Assembly: GCA_030156255.1 (NCBI GenBank)
Contig: JASGMV010000002.1
Span: 1-64,000, forward strand
Source of the DNA: Desulfovibrionales bacterium
GTDB lineage: Bacteria; Desulfobacterota; Desulfovibrionia; Desulfovibrionales; Desulfovibrionaceae
DNA length: 64,000 nucleotides
Direction of reading: 5' to 3'
Shown here: positions 44,297 through 53,021 of the stretch, one piece after another
Position numbering within the stretch: the stretch's first letter is position 1
Layout of the letters: each line of letters begins with the position of its first letter
Translations under genes and position numbers: made by a program
Notes under the pieces: generated by a model
Database searches by the model: none
What the model was told of the DNA's origin: nothing
Seen by the model: only the letters and a program-made list of their open reading frames with translations

Positions 44297-44998
44297 TTGA
44301 ATTATCAATTCGACTGGGATTTGGTCCTCCACGGCGAATACGCTGAGTGGATCGTCGACGGCCTGATCGTCACATTGAAGATTTCGGCCATATCGATCGT
44401 GCTGTCCATGTTGCTGGGCACCATCATCGCGGTCTTCCGGATGACCAAAGTCAAACCGTTGGTTTGGTTCAGCGCCGCTTTTACCGAATTTTTTCGAAAC
44501 ACGCCGCTGCTTGTTCAAATCTTTTTTTGGTATTTCGGGTCTTCGACCATCCTGCCCAAGTTCGTCAATCAGTGGCTCGCGCATCACGATTTCGAGTTCG
44601 CGGCCGGAACCATCGCCTTGACCGTCTACACCGCGGCCTTCATTGCGGAGGAAATTCGCTCCGGCATTTTTTCCATTCCCAAAACGCAGCTTGAGGCTTC
44701 CCGCGCCGTAGGGCTTTCCTTCACCCAAGCCTACGTTTACGTCATCCTGCCCCAGGCCTTCCGGATCATCATTCCGCCGCTCATTTCCCAGTCCCTCAAT
44801 CTGATCAAGAATTCGTCGCTGGTCATGACCATCGGCGTGGCGGATTTGACCTATATGGCCCGGCAGATAGAGTCCTACACCTTCCACGGGTTCGAGGCCT
44901 TCACCGTGGCGACGGTCATTTACTTGTGCATCTCGCTCCTCGTCTCTTTGATCATCACCCAATACAACAAGCACTTCCTCCGGAAGATCGTCTACTAG
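44297..44998 (+). CDS. amino acid ABC transporter permease 1
   Basis: This 233-residue membrane subunit belongs to the HisM/GlnP-type permeases, with about five membrane segments. The cytoplasmic EAA loop that contacts the ATPase is LEASRAVGLSFTQAYVYVILPQAFRIIIPPL. The best start is TTG 44297, 6 bp after GGAG, giving the usual MNYQFDWDLVL N-terminus; an in-frame TTG at 44270 lies in the hairpin tail. The second permease begins 9 bp after its stop. Confidence 0.9.
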   Translation: MNYQFDWDLVLHGEYAEWIVDGLIVTLKISAISIVLSMLLGTIIAVFRMTKVKPLVWFSAAFTEFFRNTPLLVQIFFWYFGSSTILPKFVNQWLAHHDFEFAAGTIALTVYTAAFIAEEIRSGIFSIPKTQLEASRAVGLSFTQAYVYVILPQAFRIIIPPLISQSLNLIKNSSLVMTIGVADLTYMARQIESYTFHGFEAFTVATVIYLCISLLVSLIITQYNKHFLRKIVY

Positions 44999-45007
44999 GA
45001 GATTGGG

Positions 45008-45703
45008 ATGCATTGGGAGGTCGTTTGGAGGAATCTCGATTACTTCCTTTGGGGGGCGTATCCGGATGGTCCGCTCGGAGGCTTGGCCGTCAGCATCTTG
45101 CTGGCCGTGCTGGGCATCTTCGGCGCCTTCTGGCTCGGTCTGGCCGCCGGCCTCATGCGGCTGTCCCGCCGGCTGTGGATCAAGGCCCCGGCCGTGGTCT
45201 ACATCGAGGTCATTCGCGGAATTCCGATTCTCATGCTTATTTTCTGGTTTTACTTTCTGGCGCCGATTCTTTTCAATGAGACCCTGCCGGAGTTCACCAG
45301 CGCGCTCACCGCTTTCATCATTTTCACCGGCGCCTACGTCGGCGAGATCGTCCGCGCCGGCGTCCAGGCCTTGCCGCGCGGCCAGATGGAGGCGGCCAGG
45401 GGGCAGGGATTGTCGCACGTCCAGGCCATGAGCTACGTCATCTTGCCTCAGGCCTTGCGCAACATGATCCCGTCTTTCGTCAACCAATTCGTCAGCTTGA
45501 CCAAGGACACGTCGCTTGCCTACATCATCGGCGTGAACGAACTCACCCGGACCGCCACGCAGGTCAACAACCGTACGCTGAACGCGCCCACGGAAATTTT
45601 CATCACCATCGCGGTGATGTACTTCATTGTCTGCTACGTGCTGACGTCCACCAGCCGGCGGCTGGAAAAACACCTCTCCCGTTACCAGGCGCGGGACCGA
45701 TAA
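45008..45703 (+). CDS. amino acid ABC transporter permease 2
   Basis: This 231-residue membrane subunit pairs with permease 1 to form the heterodimeric channel. About five membrane segments are visible, and the EAA loop reads MEAARGQGLSHVQAMSYVILPQALRNMIPSFVNQ. AGGAG precedes ATG 45008. It is the last transporter gene; deoC starts 47 bp later and may or may not be in the same transcript. Confidence 0.93.
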   Translation: MHWEVVWRNLDYFLWGAYPDGPLGGLAVSILLAVLGIFGAFWLGLAAGLMRLSRRLWIKAPAVVYIEVIRGIPILMLIFWFYFLAPILFNETLPEFTSALTAFIIFTGAYVGEIVRAGVQALPRGQMEAARGQGLSHVQAMSYVILPQALRNMIPSFVNQFVSLTKDTSLAYIIGVNELTRTATQVNNRTLNAPTEIFITIAVMYFIVCYVLTSTSRRLEKHLSRYQARDR

Positions 45704-45750
45704 TTCAGAAGATGCGGGGCGCCGGGTCCCCATTGCTGAAGGAGCGGGTC

Positions 45751-46434
45751 ATGCAGTCCAAAAAACCGTTCGCCCAAGGGGTGTTGCGCCGGTCGGGCCT
45801 TGCGCAGTTCATCGACCATACGCTGTTGCGTCCCGACGCCCGGCCCATGGAGGTCGCCAACCACTGCCGGGAGGCGGTGCGGCACGGCTTCAAGGCCGTG
45901 TGCGTCAATCCGTTTCATTTGGGCCTCGCCGCCGGTTTCGTGGCCGGACAGGGCGTTTTGCCGATTACGGTCGTAGGCTTTCCGCTGGGAGCGACCCTGA
46001 CTTCGGTCAAGGCCTTCGAGGCTCGGGAGGCGGTGAACCTGGGCGCCCGCGAGATCGACATGGTCATAAACGTGGGCCAGCTCAAGACCGGCAAGACCCG
46101 CCCGGTGCTCGAAGACATCGCCGCAGTGGTCCAGGCCGCCGCTCCGTGCCCCGTGAAGGTCATTTTGGAGACCGGTCTGCTCACCGACGATGAAAAGCGC
46201 ATCGCCTGCCATTTGGCCGTGGAGGCCAAGGCCGCCTTCGTCAAGACCTGCACCGGGTTTGGAACGGGATCGGCGACGGTGGAGGATGTAAAGCTCTTGC
46301 GCCGCGAGGTGGGACCGGACTTCGGCGTCAAGGCCAGCGGAGGCGTCGACAGCGCGGAGAAGGCCTGGGCTTTGATCAACGCCGGCGCCAACCGAATCGG
46401 GACCTCACGGTCGACCATGATTCTTGGAGGCTAG
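45751..46434 (+). CDS. deoC: deoxyribose-phosphate aldolase
   Basis: This 227-residue class I aldolase reversibly cleaves 2-deoxyribose 5-phosphate to acetaldehyde and glyceraldehyde 3-phosphate in deoxynucleoside catabolism. The Schiff-base Lys is in AAFVKTCTGFG, with the proton-relay Asp/Lys pair in REIDMVINVG and GVKASGGV. IDHTLLRPDA near the N-terminus is typical. The frame is open 13 codons upstream, but ATG 45751 has AAGGAG. cbiC follows 5 bp after its stop. Confidence 0.94.
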   Translation: MQSKKPFAQGVLRRSGLAQFIDHTLLRPDARPMEVANHCREAVRHGFKAVCVNPFHLGLAAGFVAGQGVLPITVVGFPLGATLTSVKAFEAREAVNLGAREIDMVINVGQLKTGKTRPVLEDIAAVVQAAAPCPVKVILETGLLTDDEKRIACHLAVEAKAAFVKTCTGFGTGSATVEDVKLLRREVGPDFGVKASGGVDSAEKAWALINAGANRIGTSRSTMILGG

Positions 46435-46439
46435 CGGCA

Positions 46440-47072
46440 GTGTCCGTCAAACATGTGGCGCCGGATCAAATCGAGACCAACTCTTTGGCGATCATCGAGG
46501 CCGAAGTCGGCGACCGAAGGCCGGTGGACGGGTCGGAATGGCTGGTGCTGCGCCGATTGATCCACGCCAGTGCAGACTTCGAGCTGCTGGATTTGTTTCG
46601 TTTCCATCCCCGGGCGGTCGAGCGCGGCGTTCAGGCTTTGCGCTCCGGATGCACGGTGGTCACGGACACCCGCATGGCCCAATGCGGCATTCCCTTGCGG
46701 CGGATGGAGCCGCTGGGCTGCACGGTGGCCTGCTTCATGGGCGACGCCGCCACGAAAGCGCTGGCCGCCGAACAAGGCGTCACCCAGGCGGCCGCGGCGG
46801 TGGATTTGGCCTGCGAGCTGAATCCTCAAATCATGGTGGTGGGCAACGCTCCCACGGCGCTGATGCGGATTCTGGAGCGCATCGAGGAAGGGCGGCTTGC
46901 GCCGGCTCTGGTGGTGGGCATGCCCGTCGGGTTCGTCAACGCCGCCGAGTCCAAGGAGCTTTTGCTGGCGCAGGACCATACGCCCTACCTCTCCATTCAG
47001 GGCCGAAAAGGCGGCTCCCCCCTGGCCGCAGCCGCGGTGAACGCCCTGGCCGAAATCGCTTTGCATGGATAA
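46440..47072 (+). CDS. cbiC: cobalt-precorrin-8 methylmutase
   Basis: This 210-residue enzyme moves the C11 methyl group of (cobalt-)precorrin-8 to C12 to give cobyrinic acid in B12 synthesis. The catalytic His is in LIHASADF near residue 40, and VGMPVGFVNAAESKELLL and GRKGGSPLAAAAVNAL are family signatures. It starts with GTG 46440, with GGAGG 9 bp upstream in the deoC end. No other cobalamin gene is near, so its pairing with deoC is odd. It converges with the cNMP-binding regulator gene. Confidence 0.93.
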   Translation: MSVKHVAPDQIETNSLAIIEAEVGDRRPVDGSEWLVLRRLIHASADFELLDLFRFHPRAVERGVQALRSGCTVVTDTRMAQCGIPLRRMEPLGCTVACFMGDAATKALAAEQGVTQAAAAVDLACELNPQIMVVGNAPTALMRILERIEEGRLAPALVVGMPVGFVNAAESKELLLAQDHTPYLSIQGRKGGSPLAAAAVNALAEIALHG

Positions 47073-47194
47073 GAGCTGGGGGAATGATCCGTAAGCGGAA
47101 TCGATGGGGTTTTTCTTTGGAGAGGCGGCGCTGCACGGATCCGCGAGCAACTGTTTGCCGCGAAATGCTTTAATCTCCAATGGCCGTTGCCCGT

Positions 47195-47809
47195 TCACCG
47201 CTGGAGCGAAGAGCGCTCCAGGAAATTTTCCTCCAGGAGGACAATGGAGCGTTTGCCTCCGGAGCCTTCGATGGAAATGAGCCCGTCCGCGGCCAATTGC
47301 TTCAGAAAATCCTGTAGCTGCGAGGCGTTGACCAGAAAGACGTCCGAGATGATGCGTACGGCGTGGTCGTAGGGGATTTCCATCTGGCCGGTTTTGGCGA
47401 ACAAGTCGAAAATGCGGCAGACGGATATGTGCAGATTGGGGACCTGCAGCGCCCTTTTGGTGGCGACTTTGAGTCGGCTGACCAGAACGTTGAGGATGGT
47501 GGCGACGATCTGCGGCGACTGCTCGATGTATTTTTCCAGGTCGTAGCTGTTGATGATGACGACCTTGCAGTCGTCCATGGCTACGGCCGTGGCCGTACGG
47601 GCCTGGTCCCCCAGAAACAGGGCCATCTCGCCGAAGATGGAAACCGGTTTGAGAACGGCGAAAACCTTCTTGCGTCCATTGATCGATCCGGAGATTTCGA
47701 CGCGGCCTTCGAGCAGAACGTAGGCCTCTTCGCCTTTGGAGCCTTCGGTGAAAATAACGTGGTGCTTCAGGAATGATTTGACGAGATAGCCGGAGCCGCT
47801 TTTGAGCAT
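47195..47809 (-). CDS. Crp/Fnr-type cNMP-binding regulator
   Basis: This 204-residue protein has an N-terminal cNMP-binding barrel with the cassette FGEMALFLGDQARTATAV and a C-terminal region that could be a winged helix (DHAVRIISDVFLVNASQLQDFLKQLAADGLI). It is probably a transcription factor controlled by cAMP. The helix-turn-helix is not canonical, so a non-DNA-binding role is possible. Start choice is uncertain: ATG 47809 gives the family-like N-terminus, while an in-frame GTG at 47845 would add 12 residues; neither has a strong Shine-Dalgarno. It overlaps the lipoprotein gene by at least 43 bp in another frame. Confidence 0.78.
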   Translation of the reverse strand: MLKSGSGYLVKSFLKHHVIFTEGSKGEEAYVLLEGRVEISGSINGRKKVFAVLKPVSIFGEMALFLGDQARTATAVAMDDCKVVIINSYDLEKYIEQSPQIVATILNVLVSRLKVATKRALQVPNLHISVCRIFDLFAKTGQMEIPYDHAVRIISDVFLVNASQLQDFLKQLAADGLISIEGSGGKRSIVLLEENFLERSSLQR

Positions 47810-48336
47810 GAAAAACGTCCGGCCTTGCCTAGTGGGAAAGCGCACCTTCGGGCGAAGAAGGGCATTTCCTCCGGGTCGGGGGCGGAGGTCATGACCATGC
47901 GGTAGCCGAAAGAGATGAACAGCGGCCCCGCCTCGATGTGCTCGGGCCGCAGGATAAAATCAAAGGAGAGGCGTTCGCCCTCCTGGGCGGATCGGGGGGC
48001 GAACACGTGAATATCCTTGGCGAGCACGCGGCCGTCCTCATCCGAGAGGTAGCAGGCCAGCCACATGTCTTCGATGTAGACCATCTTGCGGGGAATGGCG
48101 TCCTTGATGATGGAGGCCTGCCCCTTGACTCCGAACTGGTCGCGCATGGGAACGATGCGGTAATGGAACGTCCAGAACTGCATGGACAGCTCTTGGTCGA
48201 CGTTGATCGCCCAAGGGGCGCGCTCCAGGTGCCCGACGTTGAGTTGGGAGCAGGCGCAGATGCCCGCGACCATTCCCAACAGACAGGCTAGCGCAAAAAA
48301 TCCGGAGGCGAAGCTGCGAGACTTTCGTAGTCGCAT
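47767..48336 (-). CDS. putative lipoprotein, unknown function
   Basis: This 189-residue protein has a positively charged N-terminus and hydrophobic segment ending GICAC, a lipobox-like site with Cys near residue 29. The mature part has no recognised domain; it reads like a beta-rich envelope protein (FHYRIVPMRDQFGVKGQASIIKDAIP). The last 43 bp or more overlap the cNMP-regulator start in a different frame, suggesting translational coupling. The ATG at 48336 lacks a clear ribosome site. I do not recognise the family. Confidence 0.68.
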   Translation of the reverse strand: MRLRKSRSFASGFFALACLLGMVAGICACSQLNVGHLERAPWAINVDQELSMQFWTFHYRIVPMRDQFGVKGQASIIKDAIPRKMVYIEDMWLACYLSDEDGRVLAKDIHVFAPRSAQEGERLSFDFILRPEHIEAGPLFISFGYRMVMTSAPDPEEMPFFARRCAFPLGKAGRFSCSKAAPAISSNHS

Positions 48337-48378
48337 AAACGAATTCTATAGAACCCTTGCATTGAATGCAAGGCCGCC

Positions 48379-48690
48379 CTATTGCTCCATGGCTTTGCGC
48401 ACGGACTCCACTTTGGAAGTCAGCCGGCCTTCGCGCCCTCTGCGGAAGTCGGCCTTGAAGTTGACCATGATGCGGTCCTCGATGGGCTCCAAAGCCTTGA
48501 AGCACTTGTCTATGACCTGCATGACCTCGTCCCAGGTCCCTTCGATGTCGGTTCCCATGGGGCCCAACTGGCTGGCGAGGCCGCTGTCCTCGATGATCTT
48601 TTCGGCTTTGGCTACAAAGGGCGCCATGCTTCCCGCGGGTTTGAGGGGGAAAATGGAAAAATTCGCAATAACTTCTTTGGGCTTAGACAT
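48379..48690 (-). CDS. thiamine-binding protein family (MTH1187/YkoF-like)
   Basis: This 103-residue protein is of the small MTH1187-type family, ferredoxin-like folds reported to bind thiamine or related ligands. The N-terminus VIANFSIFPLKPAGSMAPFVAKA and the core GLASQLGPMGTDIEGTWDEVMQVID are characteristic. It is cytoplasmic, with AAGGA 9 bp before ATG. No TPP riboswitch-like element is visible upstream. It could be co-transcribed with the lipoprotein gene 42 bp downstream. Confidence 0.85.
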   Translation of the reverse strand: MSKPKEVIANFSIFPLKPAGSMAPFVAKAEKIIEDSGLASQLGPMGTDIEGTWDEVMQVIDKCFKALEPIEDRIMVNFKADFRRGREGRLTSKVESVRKAMEQ

Positions 48691-48919
48691 ATCGGTTCGT
48701 CCTTGGCTGCAGATTTTCTATGGCCTGAATAATACGCCCCGGGAACAGTGATGGCAAGGGGCGAGGAGCCGCGCCCCGTCGCATCTGCGGGAAGGCCTGC
48801 CGGTTCGGCGTCGGCGTGGACACGGCGGACGCCGCCCGCTTGACAGAACGCGGGACTCGCCGCGACCAACGTCCCCTACTGGCGGACCGCTTGGCGCTCT
48901 TGCTCTCTTTCCTCCGCTG

Positions 48920-49537
48920 CTACAGCACTTCGCGCTGGTCCGGCTCTTTTTCGTCCATCCCGTTGCCCTCCCAGATTTCCGGCGCTGGCCCGAAATGGGT
49001 GCGCGCCTGGCGTTGGCCGAGATTGAAGGCCTTCAGGTTCATCGCCTGGATTTTGGGCGGCAGGTTCTCCTCCAGGGCCTTTTTCATGGCCCGGGGCTGG
49101 GCGAACGGCAGGATGTGCGTGATGGCGCCGAGCACGATGGTGTTCATGGCCTGGGGCGCCCCGAGTTTCTCCTTGGCCAGCTTCGTGAAGGGCAGGCCGA
49201 TGAAAACGTTGGAAGGCGGCTGGCGCACCATGTCCGTTTCAATCAGCAAAATCCCTCCCGGCTTGAGGTGGCGGTAAAATTTATTGCATGCTTCCTGGGA
49301 CAGGGCCGCCAAGAGGTCGAGGGATTCCGCTTTGGGATAGCTGATGGGGTCGGAGCTGATGACCAGGTCGGAGCGGCTGGCGCCGCCGCGGGCCTCGGGG
49401 CCGTAGCTTTGGGTCTGGGTGACGTTGTAGCCGCAGCCCAGGGCCAGGCCATGGCCAAGGATGCGTCCGAGGGTGATGACGCCTTGCCCCCCGAGTCCCG
49501 AGAACCGGATTTCGAACCGCTTGAGATGGGCTTTCAT
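48920..49537 (-). CDS. korC: 2-oxoacid:ferredoxin oxidoreductase, gamma subunit
   Basis: This 205-residue subunit has the gamma motif FSGLGGQGVITLGRILGHGLA at the N-terminus and YGPEARGGASRSDLVIS. With alpha, beta and the ferredoxin it forms a 2-oxoglutarate (or related 2-oxoacid) synthase that uses reduced ferredoxin and CoA. The ATG at 49537 overlaps the korB stop (ATGA) and has AAGGAGG. It is the last gene of korDABC. Confidence 0.93.
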   Translation of the reverse strand: MKAHLKRFEIRFSGLGGQGVITLGRILGHGLALGCGYNVTQTQSYGPEARGGASRSDLVISSDPISYPKAESLDLLAALSQEACNKFYRHLKPGGILLIETDMVRQPPSNVFIGLPFTKLAKEKLGAPQAMNTIVLGAITHILPFAQPRAMKKALEENLPPKIQAMNLKAFNLGQRQARTHFGPAPEIWEGNGMDEKEPDQREVL

Positions 49538-50370
49538 CGCTCGGCCTCCTCCTTGAGTCGGGCGGCCATTTCGGCGTAGCGCTGCTCCAGCCCCGGCGCG
49601 TCGTTGATCGCGAACTCTCCGACGGGGATGCGGCCCCGGCGTTTTTCCTCGGTCATTTTTTCCCAGGACTCCCGGGGAACCGCGTTTTCCTTGAGCCAAC
49701 GGTACATGTCCACCGGCGTCTTGAAGTGGTTTTTGCGTCCGAATTGCGTGTAGCAGGGCGACAGAATCTCCACCAGACCGAATCCCGGCCGCTCGATGGC
49801 CGTGCGGATGAACCGCTCCAGCATGTTGGCCTGGAACACCGAGCCGCGGGCCACGTAGTTGGCGCCGGCCGCCCGGCCCAACTCCACCATGTCGAAGGCC
49901 TTCTCCAACTGGCCGTAGGGGGTGGTCATGGCGGAGGCGCCTTCCGGCGTGGTGGGCGAGCACTGCCCGCCGGTCATGCCGTAGATGTTGTTGTTGAGCA
50001 CCAGCGCGGTGATGGAGACGTTCCTGCGGGCTGCGTGGATGAGGTGGTTGCCGCCGATGGCCGTGGCGTCGCCGTCGCCCATGATGCAGATGACGTGGAG
50101 TTTGGGATTGCTCATTTTGACGCCGGTGGCGAACGTCAGCGCTCGTCCGTGGGTGGAGTGGATGGTGTTGAAGTCCACGTAGGCGGCGATACGGCCGGAG
50201 CAGCCGATGCCGGCCACCACGGCGACGTCGTCCTTGGGCAGGCCCAGCTCATGCACGCTGCGGATGAGCGAACCGAGCACGATGCCGTGCCCGCATCCGG
50301 GGCAGAAGACGTGGGGGAACTTTTTGTTGTGCCGCAAATACTGATGGATGATCTCGGTAACGTGGGACAT
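49534..50370 (-). CDS. korB: 2-oxoacid:ferredoxin oxidoreductase, beta subunit (ThDP-binding)
   Basis: This 278-residue subunit binds thiamine diphosphate and the catalytic [4Fe-4S] cluster. The ThDP motif is GDGDATAIGGNHLIHAARRN near residue 97. Cluster Cys candidates include those in FCPGCGHG and GIGCSGRI near the N-terminus and SPCYTQFG near residue 205. It starts 1 bp after the korA stop, showing tight coupling. Family KorB is favoured over pyruvate or indolepyruvate enzymes by operon layout. Confidence 0.94.
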   Translation of the reverse strand: MSHVTEIIHQYLRHNKKFPHVFCPGCGHGIVLGSLIRSVHELGLPKDDVAVVAGIGCSGRIAAYVDFNTIHSTHGRALTFATGVKMSNPKLHVICIMGDGDATAIGGNHLIHAARRNVSITALVLNNNIYGMTGGQCSPTTPEGASAMTTPYGQLEKAFDMVELGRAAGANYVARGSVFQANMLERFIRTAIERPGFGLVEILSPCYTQFGRKNHFKTPVDMYRWLKENAVPRESWEKMTEEKRRGRIPVGEFAINDAPGLEQRYAEMAARLKEEAER

Positions 50371-50371
50371 G

Positions 50372-51529
50372 CTAGGCCTGGCTGATGGCTTTGTAGATTT
50401 GGGTGGGGGTGATGATGTCGCCGTCGATGCGGTTCAGGGCGCGCACCTGGACGCGGTTGGAGGCCACGCGCTTCACCTCGCGGGATATCTGGCCCATGTT
50501 CATTTCCGGGACGATGACGGCGCGGGCGGCGCCCAGGCGCTGGATCAGCGGATTGCGAGGGAAGGGGAACAGCGTGCGCAAGCTCACCAAACCGGCTTTG
50601 ACCCCCGACTCGCGGGCCATGTCCACGCCAAGCCGCGCCGATCGGGCTACGGACCCGTAGGCCACGACGATGATTTCGGCGTCTTCGCACTGGTGGTCGT
50701 CCACCAGTTGGATGTCCGGATAAAATTGGTCGATCTTGCGGAACAGGCGCAGCATGAGGTCTTCGATCTCGTCGGGGCGCTGGGTGGGGAATCCGTTGAC
50801 GTCGTGGGTCAGGCCGGTGGTGTGGAAGCGGTATCCGGACCCGAGGGGCGGCATGGGCGGCACGCCGCGCACGGTCTCCTCGAAGGGCTTGTACCATTCG
50901 GGAGGCATGGCCGGCACGGTGCGGTTGAAAATGGCGAATTCGTCCGGCTCGGGGACGAAGATTTTTTCTCTGGTGTGGGCCGTGATTTCGTCGAGGAGCA
51001 GGATGACGGGGGTGCGGTATTTTTCGGCCATGTTGAAGGACGTGACCGTCATTTCCAGGCATTCCTGCACGTTGGACGCGGATAGCACGATGATGGGATG
51101 GTCTCCGTGGGTTCCCCATCTGGCTTGTTGCACGTCGCCCTGAGCCGGGGAGGTGGGCAGGCCGGTGGACGGCCCCCCTCGCATGACGTCGACCACCACC
51201 AGCGGGGTTTCCGCCATGCAGGCGTAGCCGATGTGCTCCTGCATGAGGGAAAAACCCGGCCCGGACGTGGCGGTCATGGCCTTGCGCCCGGCCAGGGATG
51301 CGCCGATCACCGCGCCGAGGCTCGCGATCTCGTCCTCCATTTGGAGGAAGACGCCGCTTTCCCTGCGGGGCAGCTCCCGGGCCATGATCTCCATGATTTC
51401 CGAGGACGGGGTAATGGGATAGCCGCCGTAAAAGGTGCATCCTGCGATGAGCGCGCCTTCGGCGACGGCCTCGTTGCCGAGGGCGAACATCTCTCTGCCC
51501 TTGGGGCGCTTGGCGGAGGTTCGGGACAT
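50372..51529 (-). CDS. korA: 2-oxoacid:ferredoxin oxidoreductase, alpha subunit
   Basis: This 385-residue subunit holds the 2-oxoacid and CoA sites. GCTFYGGYPITPSSEIMEIMA near residue 30 is the alpha signature, followed by TATSGPGFSLMQEHIGYA and GGPSTGLPTSPAQGD. Substrate preference (2-oxoglutarate versus branched-chain acids) is taken from the KorDABC-type operon. AAGGAG precedes ATG 51529, 3 bp after the korD stop. In sulfate reducers this enzyme typically supplies 2-oxoglutarate for biosynthesis or runs an incomplete citrate cycle. Confidence 0.94.
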   Translation of the reverse strand: MSRTSAKRPKGREMFALGNEAVAEGALIAGCTFYGGYPITPSSEIMEIMARELPRRESGVFLQMEDEIASLGAVIGASLAGRKAMTATSGPGFSLMQEHIGYACMAETPLVVVDVMRGGPSTGLPTSPAQGDVQQARWGTHGDHPIIVLSASNVQECLEMTVTSFNMAEKYRTPVILLLDEITAHTREKIFVPEPDEFAIFNRTVPAMPPEWYKPFEETVRGVPPMPPLGSGYRFHTTGLTHDVNGFPTQRPDEIEDLMLRLFRKIDQFYPDIQLVDDHQCEDAEIIVVAYGSVARSARLGVDMARESGVKAGLVSLRTLFPFPRNPLIQRLGAARAVIVPEMNMGQISREVKRVASNRVQVRALNRIDGDIITPTQIYKAISQA

Positions 51530-51532
51530 GGT

Positions 51533-51817
51533 TCAGCTCCTTGCGCCGCGAGGGTCGCGGACCGCTGCGGCGCTCGGTCCTCCGGGCTCCCAGGTTTGCC
51601 CCTCGCCCGACTCTTTGGGCCGCACCACGATGGCGAAGTCGGGGCAGTGCAGCTCGCAAAACCCGCAATTGACGCACTCGTTTTCACGAATCACGCAGGC
51701 TTTGCCGTCCTTGATTTCAATGACCTTGGCCGGGCAGAAGGCGGCGCATATGCCGCATCCCTTGCACCAGTCGGGGTAGATCAGGACCGAAGTCTGGCCT
51801 TTCTGTTTTTTCACCAT
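51533..51817 (-). CDS. korD: 2[4Fe-4S] ferredoxin subunit of the oxidoreductase
   Basis: This 94-residue protein has two complete cluster motifs, CKGCGICAAFCP (about 18-29) and CVNCGFCELHCP (about 49-60), so it should carry electrons to and from the KorAB core. The frame is open 39 codons upstream, but ATG 51817 gives the usual short ferredoxin. Its ribosome site (AGGG) is modest. The C-terminal 25 residues (ESGEGQTWEPGGP) are a low-complexity tail. It is the first gene of korDABC. Confidence 0.92.
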   Translation of the reverse strand: MVKKQKGQTSVLIYPDWCKGCGICAAFCPAKVIEIKDGKACVIRENECVNCGFCELHCPDFAIVVRPKESGEGQTWEPGGPSAAAVRDPRGARS

Positions 51818-52168
51818 GTCTTTCGCCCTGTTATGCGGGCAACCGCCCGCAGTCGCCAAAAAAATGAGCCGCGTGGGGCGCTTCCCGCCGGCTGGAGTGA
51901 ACAAAAGAGTAAACGGACGGAAAGGGAATGACAAGAAAATATGACGAAAAAGTTAAATAAAGAGGGAGTGAGACGGCAATTTTACTGCAAAGAATTTGCG
52001 CTTTCTGGAGCGTGTCGGGGCGTCCGCAACAGGACGAAAAGCGCTGCTTCGTTGATGTCGCCAGGGCCTCCCTACAGCGTTGCAGACTGCTTGTCGCAGA
52101 GGACGCCCGGGATTATACGTTTGTTCGCAACCCAAAGAGAGGCGAGATTTTCAATACAGGAGGCCGCC
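51818..52168. other. intergenic region, korD upstream and hydrolase upstream
   Basis: About 350 bp between divergent genes. It is AT-rich around 51925-51995, which is where promoters might lie, but no consensus pair was recognised. The plus-strand frame is open through most of it in phase with the hydrolase; codon use looks random and no ribosome site precedes its ATG, so it is not called coding. Confidence 0.45.
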
Positions 52169-52963
52169 ATGCCCGAGGCGTACAATCACGGTGTGAAGCT
52201 GCATTATGAAACCATGGGCCGGGGAGAGCCGTTGCTTTTGGTCCCCGGTTTAGGCTGCGACGGCGGCAGCTGGCCGGTTGTGGACAAGATGCTGGCGGAG
52301 AAGTTTTTTGTCGTGCTCCTGGACAACCGGGGGTCGGGGCGAAGCGAATGCCCCCCGCCGCCGTACGATGTCGTCGAGATGGCCGAAGACTGCGTGTGCG
52401 TTCTGGACCACCTGCATCTGGATGCGGCCCATGTGCTGGGGCATTCCCTGGGCGGGGCCGTGGCCCTGGAGCTGGCCGCCAGCCGGCCGGAGCGCGTGCG
52501 CAGGCTCATCGCCTGCTCCACTGCTGCGAGCATGTCCCGGCGCAACATGCAGCTTTTCGACGCATGGGTCGAGCTTCTCGCCAAGGGGGGCGATCCGGCG
52601 GCGGTGACCAGGGAGATTTTCTTGTGGATGTATCCGCCGGACTCCTTTAACCATATCGAATTCTTGGACAGCATCGTGGGCGAGTGCCTGGCGAATCCGC
52701 ACCTGCAGCCTTTCGAAGGCCTGCAAGGCCAGGTGGAGGCCTTGCGCACTCTTAACGTTCAAGGGCGGCTGGGCCAAATTCAGGCGTCGACGCTCGTGCT
52801 GCATGGCGAACTGGACCAACTGGTGGCCCTGCAGGAAGGTTCGGCTCTGGCCAGGGGCATCCCCGGAGGGCGCATCGAGATCCTGGAGGGCGCCGGCCAT
52901 TTGCCGCATCGCCAGCAGCCGGATCGTTTCACTGGGTTGGCGCTCGATTTTTTGGGCGCATAG
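52169..52963 (+). CDS. alpha/beta hydrolase
   Basis: This 264-residue alpha/beta hydrolase has the oxyanion loop LVPGLGCDGGSWP near residue 25, LDNRGSGRSE (family DxRGxGxS), the nucleophile Ser in GHSLGGAVALELA near residue 98, the acid probably in LHGELDQLV, and the catalytic His in GAGHLPH near residue 250. It is cytoplasmic with no signal. The substrate cannot be predicted; the closest fold matches include 3-oxoadipate enol-lactonase and other esterases. ATG 52169 has AGGAGG. It appears monocistronic and converges with the PilZ gene. Confidence 0.88.
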   Translation: MPEAYNHGVKLHYETMGRGEPLLLVPGLGCDGGSWPVVDKMLAEKFFVVLLDNRGSGRSECPPPPYDVVEMAEDCVCVLDHLHLDAAHVLGHSLGGAVALELAASRPERVRRLIACSTAASMSRRNMQLFDAWVELLAKGGDPAAVTREIFLWMYPPDSFNHIEFLDSIVGECLANPHLQPFEGLQGQVEALRTLNVQGRLGQIQASTLVLHGELDQLVALQEGSALARGIPGGRIEILEGAGHLPHRQQPDRFTGLALDFLGA

Positions 52964-53021
52964 CGCGGCGTCCGTCCGCTTTTTCCGGGCCTCTTGATGC
53001 GACAACGACGCCGTACGGCTC

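Noticed and set aside
48691-48919. Possible TPP riboswitch upstream of the thiamine-binding-type gene
   Set aside because: No CTGAGA or ACCTGATCTGG-like core is present.
51941-52168. N-terminal extension of the alpha/beta hydrolase
   Set aside because: The upstream codons look random and only ATG 52169 has a ribosome site and the family N-terminus.
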